From the NCBI GenBank assembly GCA_965364515.1, contig CBDTXZ010000074.1, positions 1-13,747 of the forward strand: a stretch of 13,747 bases of DNA. Reading direction: 5' to 3'. The notes under the pieces were generated by a model. It worked only from the letters and a program-made list of their open reading frames with translations, searched no databases and was not told the origin of the DNA. Below are positions 1 through 8,500 of the stretch, one piece after another. Position 1 is the stretch's first letter; every line of letters starts with the position of its first letter. Source of the DNA: JAHEDH01 sp965364515. Lineage in GTDB: Bacteria; Actinomycetota; Acidimicrobiia; Spongiisociales; ZC4RG35. The position numbers and the translations under genes were made by a program.

Positions 1-212
1 ACCAGATGGGTGTGTGAGTCGACGAAGCCCGGCAGCACACACCTGCCCTTGGCATCGATGCGTTCGTCGGCGAGTTGTCCGGCCGGCCCCACGAACACGA
101 CGGAGCCACCGTCGATCACGACAGAGGCGTTCTCGATCAGACCGAGCGGTCCGCGTCCGATGGTCGGGTCGTTCGTGACCAGCAGCCCGATGTCGTCGAT
201 GACACGCGTCAC
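1..212 (-). CDS. hutI: Imidazolonepropionase, N-terminal part (cut by window edge)
   Basis: Imidazolonepropionase hydrolyses 4-imidazolone-5-propionate to N-formimidoyl-L-glutamate, the third step of histidine breakdown, in the cytoplasm. Only the first 70 codons are in the window. They read as a composite amidohydrolase N-terminus: a small beta-domain (VTRVIDDIGLLVTNDP...) followed by PGFVDSHTHL at residues 61-70, whose HxH pair is the first metal-binding motif of the family. The start is taken as GTG at 212-210 because it overlaps the TGA stop of hutF by 4 bases (GTGA), the same arrangement as between the deformylase-like gene and hutF. No clear Shine-Dalgarno sequence precedes it, so translation is probably coupled to hutF. 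The call over other amidohydrolases (for example dihydroorotase) rests on the N-terminal sequence plus the hut context. The rest of the gene lies to the left and cannot be judged. Confidence 0.9.
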   Translation of the reverse strand, partial: MTRVIDDIGLLVTNDPTIGRGPLGLIENASVVIDGGSVVFVGPAGQLADERIDAKGRCVLPGFVDSHTHL

Positions 213-1537
213 CGGAAGAGCGCCTGGATGACTCGGTCGAGCTCCTCCGCGGTCGCGACGGCCCGGTGTGAGCCGTTGGTGACCACGTGGCGTCCGGCCA
301 CGACGACGTCGGTCACATCCGGGGCACCTGCACCAAACACGATCGCATCATCAGGCAGGGAGCGATCTGCGCCGGCCAGCCGGTTCGAACCCATGCCCAC
401 ACAAACCAGGTCGGCTGGAGCCCCCACGGCGATCCGCCCGCCACCCGGCCAGCCGATCGCCTCGTACCCGTCGACGCTCGCAGCCGCGATGAGGTCAGCC
501 GAATGGAAGACGCCACGCTGGTGTGAGGCGAGCCGTTCGTGCATCTCGATCGCCCGCATCTCCTCGAATGGATCGATCACTGCATGCGAGTCGCTCCCGA
601 GGCAGAGCCTGGCACCGGCCTGCTTGAGCTCGGCAGCCGGCCCGACGCCGTCGGCGAGGTCGCGTTCGGTGGTTGGGCAGAAACACACTGAGGAACCGGC
701 ATCGCCCAACACTGCGACGTCGTGAGGGGTGAGATGTGTTGCGTGAACCGCCGTGAACGACTGTGACAGGATCCCCGCGTCCTGGAAGAGCTCCGTCGGC
801 GTGCCGTTGTGGGCGGCGAGGCTCTGGGTGTTCTCATCGGGCTGTTCGGACACATGGGCGTGGATAGGCCGTTCCAGGGAGGATCCGACGATGGAGATCG
901 ACTCAGGGTCGACCGCCCGGATCGAGTGGATGGCGGTACCGACCTTGGACAGGCCTCCGAGGCTGAGCTGGGTTGTGCGTTCCAGGTAGCGGTCGACCGT
1001 CCGGTCGCTGAAGCGGAGCTGGCTTGCCGACGGTGGGTGGTAGCCGTCGGCATCGAGACCGCCATGGAGATAGAGGGTGTCGAGCAGAGTGATTCGAATC
1101 CCGACGTCGCCGGCGGCTTCGACCACCCTCTGAGCCATCGTGTTCGGTTCCGAATACGGGGTGCCGTCTGCCTGATGATGCAGGTAGTGGAATTCTCCGA
1201 CCGCGGTGAAGCCGGCCTCCAGCATCTCTGCGAAGACCGCGGCGGCGAGCTCGTAGTAGCTGTCCGGTGTGAGCTTGTGGGCGGCCTCGTACATGAGGCC
1301 CCGCCACGTCCAGAACGAGCCTCCGAGCGCGTGGGTGCGGCTTCGGAGCGCGCGATGGAAGGCGTGGCTGTGGACGTTCGCGATCCCGGGAATCACAAGT
1401 CCACGGAGAACGACCGCATCCGTGGGCGCCGAGAGCCCAGCGCCGACAGTGGTGATCATGCCGTTCTCGGACCAAACCACCACGTCGTCTTCCCACACGC
1501 CGTCCAGCAGGGCGTGCTCACAGAAGTAAGCAGTCAC
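209..1537 (-). CDS. hutF: Formimidoylglutamate deiminase (HutF)
   Basis: HutF converts N-formimidoyl-L-glutamate to N-formyl-L-glutamate and ammonia, the fourth step of the five-step histidine pathway. The 442-aa length matches the family. It is a metal-dependent amidohydrolase: HSH at residues 56-58 (metal ligands), GEFHYLHH near 114-121 (a HutF signature), HxHVSEQ at 226-232 (metal His228 and Glu231), HATH at 265-268, and GSDSH at 314-318 with metal-binding Asp316. As I recall, the Pseudomonas enzyme uses H56, H58, H232, H269 and D320, so all ligands are present. The GTG start at 1537 is chosen over upstream in-frame codons because it overlaps the preceding TGA by 4 bases (GTGA), lies 7 nt after a strong GAGGAGG ribosome site, and begins the family-like N-terminus VTAYFCEHALL. 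Its presence implies a downstream N-formylglutamate deformylase rather than direct release of formamide. Confidence 0.95.
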   Translation of the reverse strand: MTAYFCEHALLDGVWEDDVVVWSENGMITTVGAGLSAPTDAVVLRGLVIPGIANVHSHAFHRALRSRTHALGGSFWTWRGLMYEAAHKLTPDSYYELAAAVFAEMLEAGFTAVGEFHYLHHQADGTPYSEPNTMAQRVVEAAGDVGIRITLLDTLYLHGGLDADGYHPPSASQLRFSDRTVDRYLERTTQLSLGGLSKVGTAIHSIRAVDPESISIVGSSLERPIHAHVSEQPDENTQSLAAHNGTPTELFQDAGILSQSFTAVHATHLTPHDVAVLGDAGSSVCFCPTTERDLADGVGPAAELKQAGARLCLGSDSHAVIDPFEEMRAIEMHERLASHQRGVFHSADLIAAASVDGYEAIGWPGGGRIAVGAPADLVCVGMGSNRLAGADRSLPDDAIVFGAGAPDVTDVVVAGRHVVTNGSHRAVATAEELDRVIQALFR

Positions 1538-2103
1538 GAGCCGACCTCCTCGGTGAATCGGGTGATTCGTTCGACGAAAGCCTCGCGCTGGTGGAGGTCG
1601 AACTGCTCCCAGGTGGCCATCGTAAGAGGATCGATCCTGTCGACGATGAGCCGCCCGTCGAGATGGTCGCATTCGTGCTGCCACGTTCCGGCTGTCAGCC
1701 CCCGCTTGATCTCATCGTGTTCGAAGCCGTCCCGATCGAGGTATCGAACCCTCACAGAGACGTTTCGCACGAGGTCGCCACGCAGCGGCACGGAGAGGCA
1801 GCCCTCGTTGATGACCACGGTCTCATCACCGATCGGTTCGAGCCGGGGATTGATCGCCACCGTGAGTGGGATCGGCGGCTTGTACGGGTACCGGGGGTTC
1901 TGTGTGACCTCGATGGTCGTGATCCGGGCGGTGGCGCCGATCTGGTTCGCGGCGATCCCGGCACCGTTCGCGTGGCGCATCGTATCGATCAAATCGTCGA
2001 TCAGGCCCTGGACCTGGGCCGATGCGATCTCCGCCGGGTCCACCTCGACCGTCGGGGAGCGGAGCACGGGGTGACCGATCGGGACGACCGGGCGGACCCC
2101 CAT
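1534..2103 (-). CDS. Peptide-deformylase-family protein in the hut operon; candidate N-formylglutamate deformylase
   Basis: This 189-aa protein has all three catalytic motifs of peptide deformylase, a metal enzyme that releases formate from N-formyl groups: GAGIAANQ at residues 47-54, EGCLS at 100-104 (metal ligand Cys102) and HECDH at 143-147 (ligands His143 and His147, catalytic Glu144). It should be active. The ATG at 2103 shares one base with the hutU stop (TGATG) and follows a GGAGAG ribosome site. Its stop overlaps hutF. A housekeeping def gene usually sits beside fmt, not inside a hut operon. Because HutF makes N-formyl-glutamate and no HutG is visible, I infer that this protein may remove that formyl group. 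Compared from memory with E. coli Def, residues lining the methionine pocket differ (Ile44, Ile128 and Cys129 become Ala48, Gly139 and Thr140). The alternative is an ordinary deformylase paralogue. The family is certain; the substrate is not. Confidence 0.9.
   Translation of the reverse strand: MGVRPVVPIGHPVLRSPTVEVDPAEIASAQVQGLIDDLIDTMRHANGAGIAANQIGATARITTIEVTQNPRYPYKPPIPLTVAINPRLEPIGDETVVINEGCLSVPLRGDLVRNVSVRVRYLDRDGFEHDEIKRGLTAGTWQHECDHLDGRLIVDRIDPLTMATWEQFDLHQREAFVERITRFTEEVGS
1545..1551 (-). promoter_or_regulatory. Ribosome binding site of hutF
   Basis: On the minus strand this reads GAGGAGG, 7 nt before the GTG at 1537. It lies inside the end of the deformylase-like gene and decides the hutF start against longer in-frame readings that reach back to 1684. 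Confidence 0.75.
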
Positions 2104-3764
2104 CAGCTCTCCATCATCGGGATCCGCACACCCCGCTCGGTGGCGACCTCGATCGCCCGCTCGTATCCGGCATCGACGTGCCGCATCACACCGGTGCCCG
2201 GATCGTTGGTCAGAACCCGTTCGAGCTTCTCGGCGGCGAGGTCGGTGCCGTCTGCGACGCACACTTGCCCGGCGTGAATCGACCGGCCGATGCCGACGCC
2301 GCCTCCGTGGTGGATGCTCACCCAGGTGGCGCCGGATGCGGTGTTGAGCAGCGCGTTCAGGAGCGGCCAGTCGGCGATGGCGTCGGAGCCGTCGGCCATC
2401 GCCTCGGTCTCTCGATACGGAGAAGCGACCGATCCGGAGTCGAGATGGTCTCGGCCGATCACGATCGGCGCCGAGATCTCGCCGCTAGCCACCATCCGGT
2501 TGAAGCGAAGGGCCAGCCGGTGCCGTTCGCCATAGCCCAGCCAGCAGATCCGGGCGGGCAGGCCCTGGAACGCCACCCGCTCACCGGCCATCCGGATCCA
2601 CCGACCGAGCGCCTCGTCGTCGGGGAACTCTTCGAGCACGGCGCGGTCCGTGGCGGCGATGTCAGCCGGGTCACCGGAGAGTGCCGCCCACCGGAACGGC
2701 CCCTTGCCTTCACAGAACAGCGGCCTGATGTACGCCGGGACGAAGCCCGGGTAGTCCATCGCGCGGTCGTACCCGCCGAGCTGAGCTTCGGCACGGAGAC
2801 TGTTGCCGTAATCGAACACCTCGGCGCCTGCGTCCATGAATCCGACCATCGCCTCGACGTGGGCCACCATCGCCTGGCGTGACCGGCGTGTGTACTCATC
2901 GGGGTCTTCGGCTCTCATCTGAGCGGCCGCTTCGAGTGAGAGGTCGTTGGGGACGTACGTCATCGGATCGTGGGCCGAGGTCTGATCGGTGACGATGTCG
3001 ACGTCGGCGTCCATGTCCAGCAACTGCGGGACCACGTCCGCGGCGTTGCCCAGAATTCCGATCGACAGGGGAGTTCGATCGCGTTTCGCCGCGATCGCCA
3101 TCGCGAGCGCATCGGCGACCGAGTCGGCCTGGACGTCGAGATAGCGCGTTTCGAGCCTGCGGTCGATCCGGTGCTGGTCGACCTCGACGCAGATCGCAAC
3201 GCCTTCGTTCATGGTGACCGCCAGTGGCTGGGCGCCTCCCATCCCGCCGAGGCCGGCGGTGAGCGTGATCGTGCCGGCGAGAGAACCGCCGAAGCGCTTG
3301 TTGGCGATCGCCGCAAACGTCTCGTACGTGCCCTGCAGGATCCCCTGCGTGCCGATGTAGATCCAGGAGCCGGCTGTCATCTGCCCGTACATGGTGAGCC
3401 CGAGCTGTTCGAGGCGGCGGAATTCGGGCCAGTTCGCCCAGTCGGGCACCAGGTTCGAATTGGCGATCAGGACCCGAGGCGCCCATTCGTGGGTACGAAA
3501 CACACCGACCGGCTTGCCGGACTGGACCAGAAGGGTCTCGTCATCACCAAGATTCCGAAGGGTCGCGGTGATGGCATCGAACGCCGCCCATGAGCGAGCA
3601 GCCCGGCCCGTTCCCCCGTAGACGACGAGTTCGTCGGGATCTTCGGCGTTGTCCGGATCGAGGTTGTTGTGGAACATGCGCAGCGCGGCTTCCTGCTGCC
3701 ATCCACGGCAAGTGAGATCCGTCCCTGTTGCCGCCCTGACCGGCCGCGGACCTGTTGGTGTCAT
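2103..3764 (-). CDS. hutU: Urocanate hydratase (urocanase)
   Basis: Urocanase adds water to urocanate to give 4-imidazolone-5-propionate, using tightly bound NAD+ as an electrophile, and is the second step of histidine breakdown. The 553-aa length is typical. Visible motifs are LVVYGGTGRAARSW (residues 47-59), QSGKPVGVFRTHE (81-93), MYGQMTAGSWIYIGTQG (125-141), the NAD-binding glycine run TAGLGGMGGAQPLA (169-182), ARICWLGYGER (404-414) with Cys407 matching the essential Cys410 of the Pseudomonas enzyme, GRDHLDSGSVASP (437-449) and HHGGGVGIG (485-493). The reading frame stays open upstream to 4493, but the ATG at 3764 is chosen because it follows GGAG by 5 nt and the N-terminus (VRAATGTDLTCRGWQQEAALRM) matches the family. 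It is separated from hutH by 173 bases but overlaps the next gene by one base. Confidence 0.97.
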   Translation of the reverse strand: MTPTGPRPVRAATGTDLTCRGWQQEAALRMFHNNLDPDNAEDPDELVVYGGTGRAARSWAAFDAITATLRNLGDDETLLVQSGKPVGVFRTHEWAPRVLIANSNLVPDWANWPEFRRLEQLGLTMYGQMTAGSWIYIGTQGILQGTYETFAAIANKRFGGSLAGTITLTAGLGGMGGAQPLAVTMNEGVAICVEVDQHRIDRRLETRYLDVQADSVADALAMAIAAKRDRTPLSIGILGNAADVVPQLLDMDADVDIVTDQTSAHDPMTYVPNDLSLEAAAQMRAEDPDEYTRRSRQAMVAHVEAMVGFMDAGAEVFDYGNSLRAEAQLGGYDRAMDYPGFVPAYIRPLFCEGKGPFRWAALSGDPADIAATDRAVLEEFPDDEALGRWIRMAGERVAFQGLPARICWLGYGERHRLALRFNRMVASGEISAPIVIGRDHLDSGSVASPYRETEAMADGSDAIADWPLLNALLNTASGATWVSIHHGGGVGIGRSIHAGQVCVADGTDLAAEKLERVLTNDPGTGVMRHVDAGYERAIEVATERGVRIPMMES

Positions 3765-3879
3765 GTCTGCTCCGTGCTCTCCTCGGCCGCGCTTCGCGGT
3801 CTTCTTCGGAGCGTACCGACCGGGGCCGTTGCCCACGGGTCGCCGTCCCGACTTCTGACGGCGATCTCCGAGCTGTGTG

Positions 3880-3896
3880 CCAGGCGATGTGCCTGG
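3880..3896 (-). other. Small hairpin in the hutH-hutU gap
   Basis: The 173-base gap between hutH and hutU (3765-3937) contains a perfect 6-bp inverted repeat, CCAGGC and GCCTGG, around a 5-base loop. No U-tract follows on the minus strand, so it is not a standard terminator. It could be a processing or attenuation element between the first and second genes, a regulator site, or chance. The rest of the gap holds the hutU ribosome site and no recognisable gene. Confidence 0.3.
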
Positions 3897-3937
3897 TGCG
3901 CCGCCGAGTCCACGGGCGAAGGTTGGTCTCGTGTCGT

Positions 3938-5476
3938 TCAGGCGAGCCCGTCGACGGCCCCCTCGACACCTGCGATGATCGACCCGTCGGCGAGGGCGGA
4001 CTCCATGGCGGTCAGTTCCGGCGAGAGCCACCGGTCGGGACCGATACCCGGAATCACCGTTCGGATCGTGTCGCGCGCTGCAGCGACCCCGACGCCAGGC
4101 GCGGCCGCCCGGAGCTCGAGACCTCGGATTGCCGTGGCCAGCTCGACGGCGAGCACTCGGCGCAGATTCGCCACGGTGACCCTCAGCTTCCGCATCGCGG
4201 ACCAACCCATCGACACGTGATCCTCCTGGAGGGCGCTGGTCGGGATCGTGTCGACGCTGGCCGGACCGGCGAGTCGGCGATTCTCGGCGACCAGTGCGGC
4301 TTGGGTGTAGTGAGCGATCATCATCCCCGAATCGATCCCGGGATCCTCCGCGAGAAACGGCGGAAGCCCATGCGACCGGTTTCGGTCCAGCATGCGGTCG
4401 GTCCTGCGCTCGCTGAGCGCCGACAGATCTGCGACAGAAACCGCCAGAAAGTCGGCGACCTGGGCGAGCGGGGCACCGTGGAAGTTGCCGCACGACTCGA
4501 CCCTCCCGTCGGGGAGGATCATCGGGTTGTCGATTGCGGACACCAACTCCCGGGCGGCGATCGTGCGGGCATGGTCGATCGTGTCGCGGAGCACGCCGTG
4601 GACTGCAGGTGTGCAGCGCAACGAGTAGGCGTCTTGGACTCTCGAGTCGTTCTCTCGGTGGCTCTCGATGATGCCGCTCCCTGCGAGGAGGGCTCGCAGG
4701 TTCGAGGCGCTCGCAGCTTGACCGAGCTGGGGCCGGAGACGCTGGAGGTCTTCTGCGAACACCCGGTCGGTTCCCATCAGAGCCTCCACCGATGTCGCGG
4801 CTGCCACGTCGGCGACCTTCGCCAGCTGGGCGAGGTCGTCGATCGCCAGGACCAGCATGCCGAGCATCCCGTCGGTGCCGTTGATGAGCGCCAGGCCTTC
4901 CTTCGCTCGCAGTGTGATCGGCTCGAGACCCTTCGCTCGCAGTCCGTCCAGCGCAGGGATCGGGCCATCATCGGTGAGGAACGTGCCCTCACCCACCAGA
5001 CAGAGTGCAACGTGCGCCAGTGGAGCCAGATCACCGCTGGCGCCCAGCGAGCCGTGCTCGGGGACCACCGGAGTGAGGCCGGCATTCAGCACGTCCACGA
5101 TGGCCTGCACGACCTCGCGGCGGACCCCCGAGTACCCCATCGCCAGCGTCCTTGCTCGCAGCGCCATCATCGCCCGCACGACCTCGGGCTCCACGGCAGG
5201 CCCCATGCCGGCAGCGTGGGATCGAAGGAGCGCAACCTGGAGCTCGGCCGACCGCTCGGTCGGGATGACGGTGTCGGCGAGTGAGCCGAATCCCGTCGTG
5301 ACTCCATACACGACCTCTTCGTTGTCAAGGATCCGTTGGATCACCGCGGCGCTGCGATCCACGGCTTCCCAGGCTGCGGGCGTGACCTCGATGGTTGCGG
5401 AGTGGCGGGCTACAGCAAGAACCTGGTCAGCCGTCATCCCGTCGTTGCTCAACTGCACACGGATCGGCTCGGCCAT
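3938..5476 (-). CDS. hutH: Histidine ammonia-lyase
   Basis: This enzyme eliminates ammonia from L-histidine to give trans-urocanate, the committed first step of the hut pathway. The 512-aa length is normal. GSLGASGDLAPLAH at residues 142-155 contains the Ala146-Ser147-Gly148 triad that cyclises into the MIO electrophile. YGVTTGFGS (57-65) carries the catalytic Tyr57. SHAAG (86-90) contains His87, matching the histidine-selective His83 of the Pseudomonas enzyme. LINGTDGM (197-204), QDAYSLRC (281-288), GNFHG (330-334) and QEDHVSMG (417-424) complete the active site and argue for HAL rather than PAL or TAL. The start is ATG 5476; an adjacent GTG at 5479 is possible. No Shine-Dalgarno sequence is visible, unlike most genes here. 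It is the promoter-proximal gene of the hut operon and is divergent from the indolepyruvate oxidoreductase gene. Confidence 0.97.
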   Translation of the reverse strand: MAEPIRVQLSNDGMTADQVLAVARHSATIEVTPAAWEAVDRSAAVIQRILDNEEVVYGVTTGFGSLADTVIPTERSAELQVALLRSHAAGMGPAVEPEVVRAMMALRARTLAMGYSGVRREVVQAIVDVLNAGLTPVVPEHGSLGASGDLAPLAHVALCLVGEGTFLTDDGPIPALDGLRAKGLEPITLRAKEGLALINGTDGMLGMLVLAIDDLAQLAKVADVAAATSVEALMGTDRVFAEDLQRLRPQLGQAASASNLRALLAGSGIIESHRENDSRVQDAYSLRCTPAVHGVLRDTIDHARTIAARELVSAIDNPMILPDGRVESCGNFHGAPLAQVADFLAVSVADLSALSERRTDRMLDRNRSHGLPPFLAEDPGIDSGMMIAHYTQAALVAENRRLAGPASVDTIPTSALQEDHVSMGWSAMRKLRVTVANLRRVLAVELATAIRGLELRAAAPGVGVAAARDTIRTVIPGIGPDRWLSPELTAMESALADGSIIAGVEGAVDGLA

Positions 5477-5485
5477 CACCGTGGG

Positions 5486-5491
5486 AGCGTA
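5486..5491 (-). promoter_or_regulatory. Possible -10 element of hutH (leaderless transcript)
   Basis: On the minus strand this reads TACGCT, fitting the actinobacterial TAnnnT -10 form. It ends 9 nt before the hutH ATG and 6 nt before the alternative GTG. Transcription would then start at or next to the start codon, which agrees with the missing ribosome binding site. No convincing -35 box was found, so this is tentative. Confidence 0.3.
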
Positions 5492-5556
5492 ACTCGTGGC
5501 CTCGACGTCCGACGCGTGGTCGGCGATCCTGCGAGCATGGGACAAGAGTCGCTTGC

Positions 5557-5563
5557 AGAGGAG
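5557..5563 (+). promoter_or_regulatory. Ribosome binding site of the indolepyruvate oxidoreductase gene
   Basis: AGAGGAG lies just upstream of the GTG at 5567; its GAGG core is 5 nt from that codon. The competing in-frame ATG at 5537 has no such site, so the GTG is preferred. Confidence 0.6.
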
Positions 5564-5566
5564 AAC

Positions 5567-8500
5567 GTGGACACCACCGAATACCGCCTCGAGGATCGGT
5601 ACGAGAGCGACCAGGGTCGCGTGTTCATGACGAGCATCCAGGCGCTCGCCAGGATCGCACCCGAACAGCTCCGGCGCGACCGCTCCGCCGGGCTGTCCAC
5701 CGCTGCACTCGTCTCCGGGTATCCGGGATCGCCGCTCGGGGGCTTCGACCTCGAGATGGGGCGGATGTTGCAGTTCCATCCCGATCTCCCGATCGTGCAC
5801 CGGCCCGCGGTCAACGAGGAGCTCGGAGCGACCGCTGTCATGGGCAGCCAGCTCGCTTCATCCAGACCCGATGCCCGCTACGACGGCGTCGTCGGCATCT
5901 GGTACGGCAAGGCGCCCGGGCTCGACCGGGCGACGGATGCGGTCCGGCACGGTGTCTTCGCCGGCACGTCACCGCAGGGGGGAGCGGTGGCCCTGGTGGG
6001 CGATGACCCGGCAGCGAAATCCTCGACGATGCCGTCCTCGTCTGACGCGGCGCTGGTCGATCTCCACATGCCGATCCTCTACCCGGGTACGACCCGCGAG
6101 TGCCTCGAGCTCGGGCTTCATGCCGTCTCACTCTCGCGTTCTTCTGGCCTGTGGTCGGCGATGAAGATCGTGACACCGGTGGCGGACGGATCGGAGACGG
6201 TCGACCTGCCGGTTCTCGATCGAGATCCGGTGCTCACCATGGTCGAGCGGTCCGCTCCGAGCTCGGTGTTCCTGGGCTCCGCTCGCATGGTCGCGGCCGA
6301 GAAGGAGTTCCGCACCGTTCGTTCGGCAGCAGCACTCAGATATGGGATCGAGAATCGGCTGAATCGGATCTCTGTCGAGGGCCCGAACGATTGGATCGGG
6401 ATCGCCGCGACCGGGTACACGTACTACGAGTTGAGGGAGGCACTTCGCAGGCTCGGCTTCGCCGGCGACGAGCAGCTTCGAGACGCAGGAATCCGCCTCC
6501 TTCATCTGCGGATGCCCGTCCCTTTCGACCCCGACTTGATTCGTCGCTTCGCTTCCGGCATGACCGAGGTGTTGGTGGTGGAAGAGAAGAATCCGACCCT
6601 CGAGTGGCTCTTCAAGGACGCGTTGTACGACCTGGCGGATCGACCGCGCGTGTTCGGCAAGACGCACGCCGACGGGAGCGAGTTGATGCCGAGCCACGGG
6701 CTCCTCGACGCTGATCGCATCCTGCCGGGCCTCAGGGCACATCTGGCGGCGAGACTGGACGACAGGATGGCGCCGTTGCCCGAACCGGTGCGAACATCGA
6801 TCCCGCTCACGGTCAACCGGACGCCGTTCTTCTGTTCGGGGTGCCCCCACAACTGGGGAACGAAGGTCCCCGACGGTGCACTGGTCGGCGCGGGCACGGG
6901 ATGCCACGGCATGTCGCTTCTGATGCCCGAGGAACTGGTCGGGGAGACGTTCGGCATCACCTCGATGGGGAACGAGGGAGCCCATTGGATCGGGATGGAA
7001 CCGTTCGTCGAGACGGGCCATGTGTTCCAGAACTTCGGAGATGGCACGTACTTCCATTCCGGGCAACTGGCGATTCAGGCGGCAATCGGGGCCGGTGTGT
7101 CGATCACCTTCAAGATCCTCTACAACTCGACGGTCGCGATGACGGGCGGTCAGGACTCGAGCTTCTCGGTCGGCGTCCCAGAGCTCGCAGGCATTCTGCT
7201 GGCTCAAGGCGTTCGAAAGGTCGTCGTGACCGTGCCCGAGCCGAAGGACTACGACCGGTCCGACCTGCCGGACGGTGTGGAGGTGTGGGACCGTGAGCGC
7301 ATCCTCGAGGTTCAGGAGCGACTGGCGGAGATCCAGGGCGTCACGGTGCTCATCAATGATCAGGAGTGTGCCGCCGAGTTGCGGAGGTCGCGTCGGCGGG
7401 GCCTGGTTCCGACCCCGACCAAGCGAATCGTGATCAACCACCGCATCTGTGAGGGGTGTGGCGATTGTGGCGACGTCAGCAATTGCCTGTCGGTCCAGCC
7501 GTTCGAAACGGACCTCGGCAGGAAGACGAGGATCGACCAGGCGTCCTGCAACTTCGACTACTCGTGCGTCAAGGGAGACTGCCCGGCGTTCATGGAGGTC
7601 GAGGGCGTCTCTCCGAGCACGGGTTCCTGGCGCACGCCGCCGGATCGAGGCGATGCCCCCGGGTTCACCGTGGAGGGCACCTACCCCGTCCGGCTCGCCG
7701 GGATCGGTGGCACCGGAGTCGTCACCGCATCCCAGATTCTGGCGACGGCCGCCATGTTCGACGGTTGGCGGGTCGAAGGGCTCGATCAGACGGGGTTGTC
7801 CCAGAAGGCCGGACCGGTCGTCAGTGATGTGATCCTGATCGGGCCGGAGGCCGCGTCGTCGAACCTCATCGGTGCGGGGGAGGCCGAGGCCCTGATCGCG
7901 TTCGACCAGCTGGTCGGCGCAGCAGACCCGGTGATGGCGGTGTGCGATCCCGAGCGAACCGACACCCTGGTGTCCACCTCTGTGGTGCCGACAGGTGCGA
8001 TGATCTCCCGGCCGGCGACAGAGTTCCCCTCCGAACAGGCGATCGAGCGGCTCAGGGTGGCTTCCCGATCGGTGGCGGCTCTCGATGCCCACGAGGTGAC
8101 GAGCGCCGTGGTGGGAGAAGCTGCAACGACGAATGTCTTCGTCTTGGGGGCTGCGGTTCAGCTCGGTCTCGTTCCGGTCTCTCCCGGTGCGATGGAGCGA
8201 GCGATCGAGTTGAACGGCGTCGCGGTCGAAGAGAACCTGGCGGCATTTGGCTGGGGTAGAGCCTGGGGCGTGGACCCGGCAACCGTGGAGGCGAGGGTGT
8301 CGGCACGGAATGGTGCTCTGGTCGTCCCGCCGCTGTCACGTCGGATGCGGCGCCAGGTCGATCTGATCCCCGTGGCTCTTCACGTGTCCGAGACGATCTC
8401 GGAGCTGGCCTCCGATCTGGTCGAGTATCAGGACGAGGCCTATGCGCTCCGGTTCCTCGATCGGGTCGGCATTCTCGCATCGGCAGGGATCGAGCTCGAC

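Noticed and set aside
809..2074. Plus-strand open frame (421 codons) opposite hutF and the deformylase
   Set aside because: It is antisense to two genes with complete catalytic motifs and shows no motif of its own.
2103..4493. Longer hutU reading (796 codons)
   Set aside because: The extra 243 residues overlap hutH and look like out-of-frame sequence; the ATG at 3764 has a ribosome site and the family N-terminus.
3755..5284. Long plus-strand open frame (509 codons) opposite hutH and hutU
   Set aside because: It is antisense to two certain enzymes, its product is Arg/Gly/Asp-rich without any family motif, and long antisense frames are expected at this GC content.
6128..8092. Long minus-strand open frame (654 codons) opposite the indolepyruvate oxidoreductase
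   Set aside because: It is a shadow of a gene whose domains and cysteine motifs are intact; the translated product is low-complexity and Arg/His-rich.
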